Positions 61,522-64,000 of a stretch of DNA of 64,000 bases are shown one piece after another. The DNA is from Paenibacillus paeoniae (GTDB lineage Bacteria; Bacillota; Bacilli; Paenibacillales; Paenibacillaceae): NCBI RefSeq assembly GCF_003388735.1, contig NZ_QUBQ01000006.1, positions 243,773-307,772 on the forward strand, read 5' to 3'. The notes under the pieces are model-generated. The model did no database searches and was not told the DNA's origin. It saw only the letters and a program-made list of their open reading frames with translations. A program made the position numbers and the translations under genes. The first letter of the stretch is position 1. Each line of letters starts with the position of its first letter.

Positions 61522-62856
61522 TTATTCGCGCACTGCACCTTCATCTTCTTTCTCCCTGGCATTCATGACAAGGGAAGCCTGCAGAATCTGATGGTTGTCC
61601 ATCTCAATAATCGTCCACTGATGTTTGCCGTGGTAGATCGGCACCGGTTCTTCATCCAATGAAATCAACTGGACTTGAAGCCAGCCGCCTATTGTATCGA
61701 CATTATAGTCGTTCTCGAATTTGAGTCCGAATTGCTCCTCAATGTCGCTCAGCAGCACCCTGCCGCTGAAGACATATTCCCCCTCGGATATTTTCATAAC
61801 ATCAGGCTTCTCATCCGCATCGAACTCATCACGGATCTCACCGACAATCTCCTCCAGAATATCCTCCATCGTAATAATGCCGGCTGTACCGCCATATTCG
61901 TCAATAATGAGGGAGATATGAACACCTTGCTTCTGCATCTTCAGCAGAACATCTTGCAGCGGCGCAGTCTCATGAATCGCTTCGATATCATGAATTAGGT
62001 CTTTCAAAGGCGTTGGACGATTCAACACCAGGTTTGTAACCAATTCCTTCGCATTCAAGAAACCAATGATCTTATCCTTATCGCCATCCTGCGTAACAGG
62101 GTAGCGTGTATATCGATTCTCATCAATAATGCGAAGTATTTCGTCATTGCTCATTCTCTCGTCAATGGCCACGACCTGTAGACGAGGTACCATCACATCT
62201 TTCGCCACACGTTGATCGAAGGCAAAGATGTTTTGCATATAAGAAAGCTCTGTTTGATTAATTTCGCCGCTTTGGAAGCTTTGCGTCATAATGATTTTCA
62301 ACTCTTCCTCGGAGTGTGCCTGTTCGTGACCGGCAGGCTGTACACCGAAGATACGGAGAAATACACGCGCAGAACCATTAAGCAACCAAATCAAAGGAAA
62401 CAATAGCTTGCCGAACAAGACGAGCGGTCTGGCAAGTAAAAGCGTCATTCGTTCTGCATACTGGATTGCCAATGTCTTAGGCGCAAGTTCGCCAAAAACA
62501 ACGTGCAGGAATGTCATTAACGACAAGGCTAGTGCATAAGAAATCGGTGTTGCCCAAGCGTCTGATACGCCCCAATCATGGAATAGCGGGTGGAGCAGCT
62601 TCTCAATTGTCGGTTCGCCAAGCGCGCCAAGTCCAAGCGCTGTGACGGTGATACCGAGCTGACAGGCAGACAAGTAGTAATCCAGGTTGGAAACCAGCTT
62701 CTTGGCTGCTAACGCTGTCTTGTTGCCTTCTGCAATCAACTGATCGATACGGGACATTCTGACCTTGACGACGGCAAATTCCGATCCTACGAAAAATGCA
62801 GTTAACACAATTAATAATAATACCAGTAACAAATTAATGACTATGGCTACGTCCAA
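61522..62856 (-). CDS. CorC/HlyC-type (DUF21-CBS) membrane protein
   Basis: 444 residues, TTG start with GAGGG 6 nt upstream. Membrane DUF21 domain at about 1-190 (VINLLLVLLLIVLTAFFVGS, LSACQLGITVTALGLGALGE). Two CBS domains follow at about 210-345 (VAKDVMVPRLQVVAIDERMS; ISLIIDEYGGTAGIITMEDI), with a CorC/HlyC C-terminal domain at about 355-440. Members of this family in other bacteria export magnesium or influence metal and cobalt resistance; the old name hemolysin is probably misleading. It is flanked on both sides by tRNA-Leu copies. Confidence 0.92.
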   Translation of the reverse strand: MDVAIVINLLLVLLLIVLTAFFVGSEFAVVKVRMSRIDQLIAEGNKTALAAKKLVSNLDYYLSACQLGITVTALGLGALGEPTIEKLLHPLFHDWGVSDAWATPISYALALSLMTFLHVVFGELAPKTLAIQYAERMTLLLARPLVLFGKLLFPLIWLLNGSARVFLRIFGVQPAGHEQAHSEEELKIIMTQSFQSGEINQTELSYMQNIFAFDQRVAKDVMVPRLQVVAIDERMSNDEILRIIDENRYTRYPVTQDGDKDKIIGFLNAKELVTNLVLNRPTPLKDLIHDIEAIHETAPLQDVLLKMQKQGVHISLIIDEYGGTAGIITMEDILEEIVGEIRDEFDADEKPDVMKISEGEYVFSGRVLLSDIEEQFGLKFENDYNVDTIGGWLQVQLISLDEEPVPIYHGKHQWTIIEMDNHQILQASLVMNAREKEDEGAVRE

Positions 62857-62885
62857 CTAGTTCCCTCAGCTGAGGGATTCACCTC
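62857..62885 (-). promoter_or_regulatory. Palindrome overlapping the ribosome binding site of the CorC/HlyC-type gene
   Basis: A perfect 14-bp palindrome CCCTCAGCTGAGGG lies 10 bp before the TTG start and includes the GAGGG that should bind the ribosome. A hairpin here would hide the ribosome binding site. Further upstream is GGAGGTG without a start at proper distance. It may reduce or regulate translation. Confidence 0.4.
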
Positions 62886-63019
62886 CGTGTGTGATAAAGT
62901 GCTTTCCCTTTAGCTATACGTCCATCCGAACATCACGTTTCAATAATCTTCTCACTTCTTTATTGCTTTAGTATGCTAATAATCAGAACGGTTAATTCTC
63001 CAGCAAACTCAAAACAACA

Positions 63020-63046
63020 AAAAACCCTTCTGCTCGAAGGGTTTTC
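63020..63046 (-). terminator. Terminator of the long tRNA cluster
   Basis: AAACCCTT pairs with AAGGGTTT around CTGCTCG; the minus strand ends in TTTTTTGTTG. Nearly identical to the hairpin after tRNA-Leu copy 1. Confidence 0.8.
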
Positions 63047-63053
63047 TCAAGTA

Positions 63054-63136
63054 TGGTGCGCGTAGAGGGACTTGAACCCCCACGGTCGCCCGCTAGATCC
63101 TAAGTCTAGTGCGTCTGCCAATTCCGCCATACGCGC
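63054..63136 (-). tRNA. tRNA-Leu (anticodon TAG), copy 2
   Basis: 83 nt, identical in sequence to the copy at 61297-61379, including the CCA end. It is the last tRNA of the cluster that follows the 23S gene. Confidence 0.95.
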
Positions 63137-63160
63137 GTGGGTCTTGCCGGGTAAATAAAC

Positions 63161-63236
63161 TGGTGAGCCATGTAGGACTCGAACCTACGACACCCTGATT
63201 AAAAGTCAGGTGCTCTACCAACTGAGCTAATGGCTC
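63161..63236 (-). tRNA. tRNA-Lys (anticodon TTT)
   Basis: 76 nt with encoded CCA; acceptor GAGCCAT/ATGGCTC; loop CTTTTAA gives TTT. Confidence 0.95.
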
Positions 63237-63245
63237 TTAATAAAA

Positions 63246-63320
63246 TGGCTGGGGATTCAGGGATCGAACCTGAGAATGACGGAGTCAAAGTCCGTTGCCT
63301 TACCGCTTGGCTAATCCCCA
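63246..63320 (-). tRNA. tRNA-Gln (anticodon TTG)
   Basis: 75 nt with encoded CCA; acceptor TGGGGAT/ATCCCCA; loop CTTTGAC gives TTG. Confidence 0.95.
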
Positions 63321-63331
63321 GCGTTACGGTA

Positions 63332-63407
63332 TGGTGGAGGATGACGGGATCGAACCGCCGACCCTCTGCTTGTAAGGCAGATGCTCTCCCAGCTGAGCTA
63401 ATCCTCC
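63332..63407 (-). tRNA. tRNA-Val (anticodon TAC)
   Basis: 76 nt with encoded CCA; acceptor GGAGGAT/ATCCTCC; loop CTTACAA gives TAC. Confidence 0.95.
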
Positions 63408-63411
63408 ATGA

Positions 63412-63486
63412 TGGTGACCCGTAGGGGATTCGAACCCCTGTTACCTCCGTGAAAGGGAGGTGTCTTAACCCCTTGACCAACGGGCC
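63412..63486 (-). tRNA. tRNA-Glu (anticodon TTC)
   Basis: 75 nt with encoded CCA; acceptor GGCCCGT/ACGGGTC (one G-U or mismatch); loop CTTTCAC gives TTC. Confidence 0.95.
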
Positions 63487-63564
63487 TAACTAATAATTGA
63501 AACGAATTTCCTGTAGAAAGGGCTTGTCCTTCTGCATGATGACGGATATCTTCATAAGAAGATC

Positions 63565-63640
63565 TGGAGCTCTCAACCGGGATCGAACCGGTGACCTCAT
63601 CCTTACCATGGATGCACTCTACCTACTGAGCTATGAGAGC
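63565..63640 (-). tRNA. tRNA-Thr (anticodon GGT)
   Basis: 76 nt with encoded CCA; acceptor GCTCTCA/TGAGAGC; loop ATGGTAA gives GGT. A 78-bp spacer follows it before tRNA-Glu. Confidence 0.93.
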
Positions 63641-63645
63641 AAGTA

Positions 63646-63721
63646 TGGCTCCCCGAACAGGACTCGAACCTGTGACAACTCGATTAACAGTCGAGTGCTC
63701 TACCAACTGAGCTATCAGGGA
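63646..63721 (-). tRNA. tRNA-Asn (anticodon GTT)
   Basis: 76 nt with encoded CCA; acceptor TCCCTGA/TCGGGGA with one G-U pair; loop CTGTTAA gives GTT. It is the first tRNA after the 23S gene. Confidence 0.95.
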
Positions 63722-63837
63722 ACATTGCACATTTGTGTAAAAATGTGTCCAAGAGCTTCAATTGCAAAAGACAGGATTTTTCGATAAATACCCTTCTGAC
63801 TTTCATCAGAAAAGATTCAACGATAAATCAAGGTTTG

Positions 63838-63860
63838 TACCTTGAAAACTGGATACGAAA
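63838..63860 (-). promoter_or_regulatory. 23S rRNA processing-stem strand
   Basis: The minus strand reads TATCCAGTTTTCAAGGTAC, about 55 bp past the end of 23S. In Bacillales this sequence pairs with CCTTGAAAACTGGAT upstream of 23S to form the precursor processing stem. The partner lies outside the window. Confidence 0.6.
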
Positions 63861-63914
63861 GTAGCTGTTTTGTACTTTAGCTTGTCTGTGGCTTGTATGA
63901 ACCACAAACGATTA

Positions 63915-64000
63915 GGATAAGCCCTCGACCGATTAGTATTCGTCAGCTCCACACATTGCTGTGCTTCCACCCCGAACCTATCAACCTCGTCGTCTTCAAG
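63915..64000 (-). rRNA. 23S ribosomal RNA, 3' end (partial)
   Basis: The minus strand reads from the window edge AGACGACGAGGTTGATAGG, then CTGACGAATACTAATCGG, then TCGAGGGCTTATCC, the highly conserved 3' end of bacterial 23S rRNA. Only about 86 nt are inside the window. Confidence 0.95.

Overview
The window looks like chromosomal DNA of a Paenibacillus-type member of the Bacillales. Evidence: four secreted proteins with C-terminal S-layer-homology (SLH) domains, the sigW-rsiW / cdaA-cdaR-glmM block, a glmS gene behind a glmS ribozyme, PEP carboxylase, YtcQ/YteP/YtcP-type sugar importers without their own ATPase, AGGAGG-type ribosome binding sites with frequent GTG/TTG starts, and an rRNA operon followed by a tRNA cluster. 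This placement comes from reading gene families, not from a database search.

Layout. 1-2.7 kb: the end of a winged-helix regulator, an unknown small gene, and a 17-repeat type I-C CRISPR array with a leader but no cas genes. 3-9.8 kb: a DeoR/SorC-type deoxynucleoside regulator beside a 1865-residue wall-anchored nuclease/5'-nucleotidase, which suggests nucleic-acid scavenging. 9.8-10.8 kb: an ABC ATPase relic and a small lipoprotein. 10.8-20.7 kb: a glycan-use locus with a secreted and a cytoplasmic GH30 glycosidase, a solute-binding lipoprotein, two permeases and a membrane-bound AraC-type regulator. 20.8-23.6 kb: an acetyltransferase, a DeoR/GlpR regulator, a PhyH-like protein that seems to lack its metal ligands, and an IS256-type relic. 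23.6-41.3 kb: three SLH surface proteins of 826, 1851 and 2529 residues, one carrying twelve 80-residue repeats. 41.3-45.4 kb: a region of decay and insertion with a DinB relic, an AlkX/YcaQ-like gene, a TnsA relic, an AT-rich TPR gene and a likely Tn7-type transposon end 23 bp past the glmS stop codon. 45.4-59 kb: housekeeping genes (glmS, an Ndh-like oxidoreductase, glmM, cdaR, cdaA, rsiW, sigW, an HtrA-like protease, ppc). 59.2-64 kb: twelve tRNA genes, an iron-regulated-looking ABC ATPase, a DUF2203 protein, a CorC/HlyC-type membrane protein and the 3' end of 23S rRNA.

Most genes from 45 kb onward are on the minus strand and form a cell-envelope block: GlmS and GlmM make glucosamine phosphates for peptidoglycan, CdaA/CdaR make and control c-di-AMP, and SigW/RsiW respond to envelope stress. 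The most notable observation is the probable remnant of a Tn7-like element at the classical attTn7 site. It rests on four features: position relative to glmS, a TGT terminus, four sequence boxes spaced exactly 20 bp apart, and a decayed tnsA reading away from glmS. Its far end could not be fixed.
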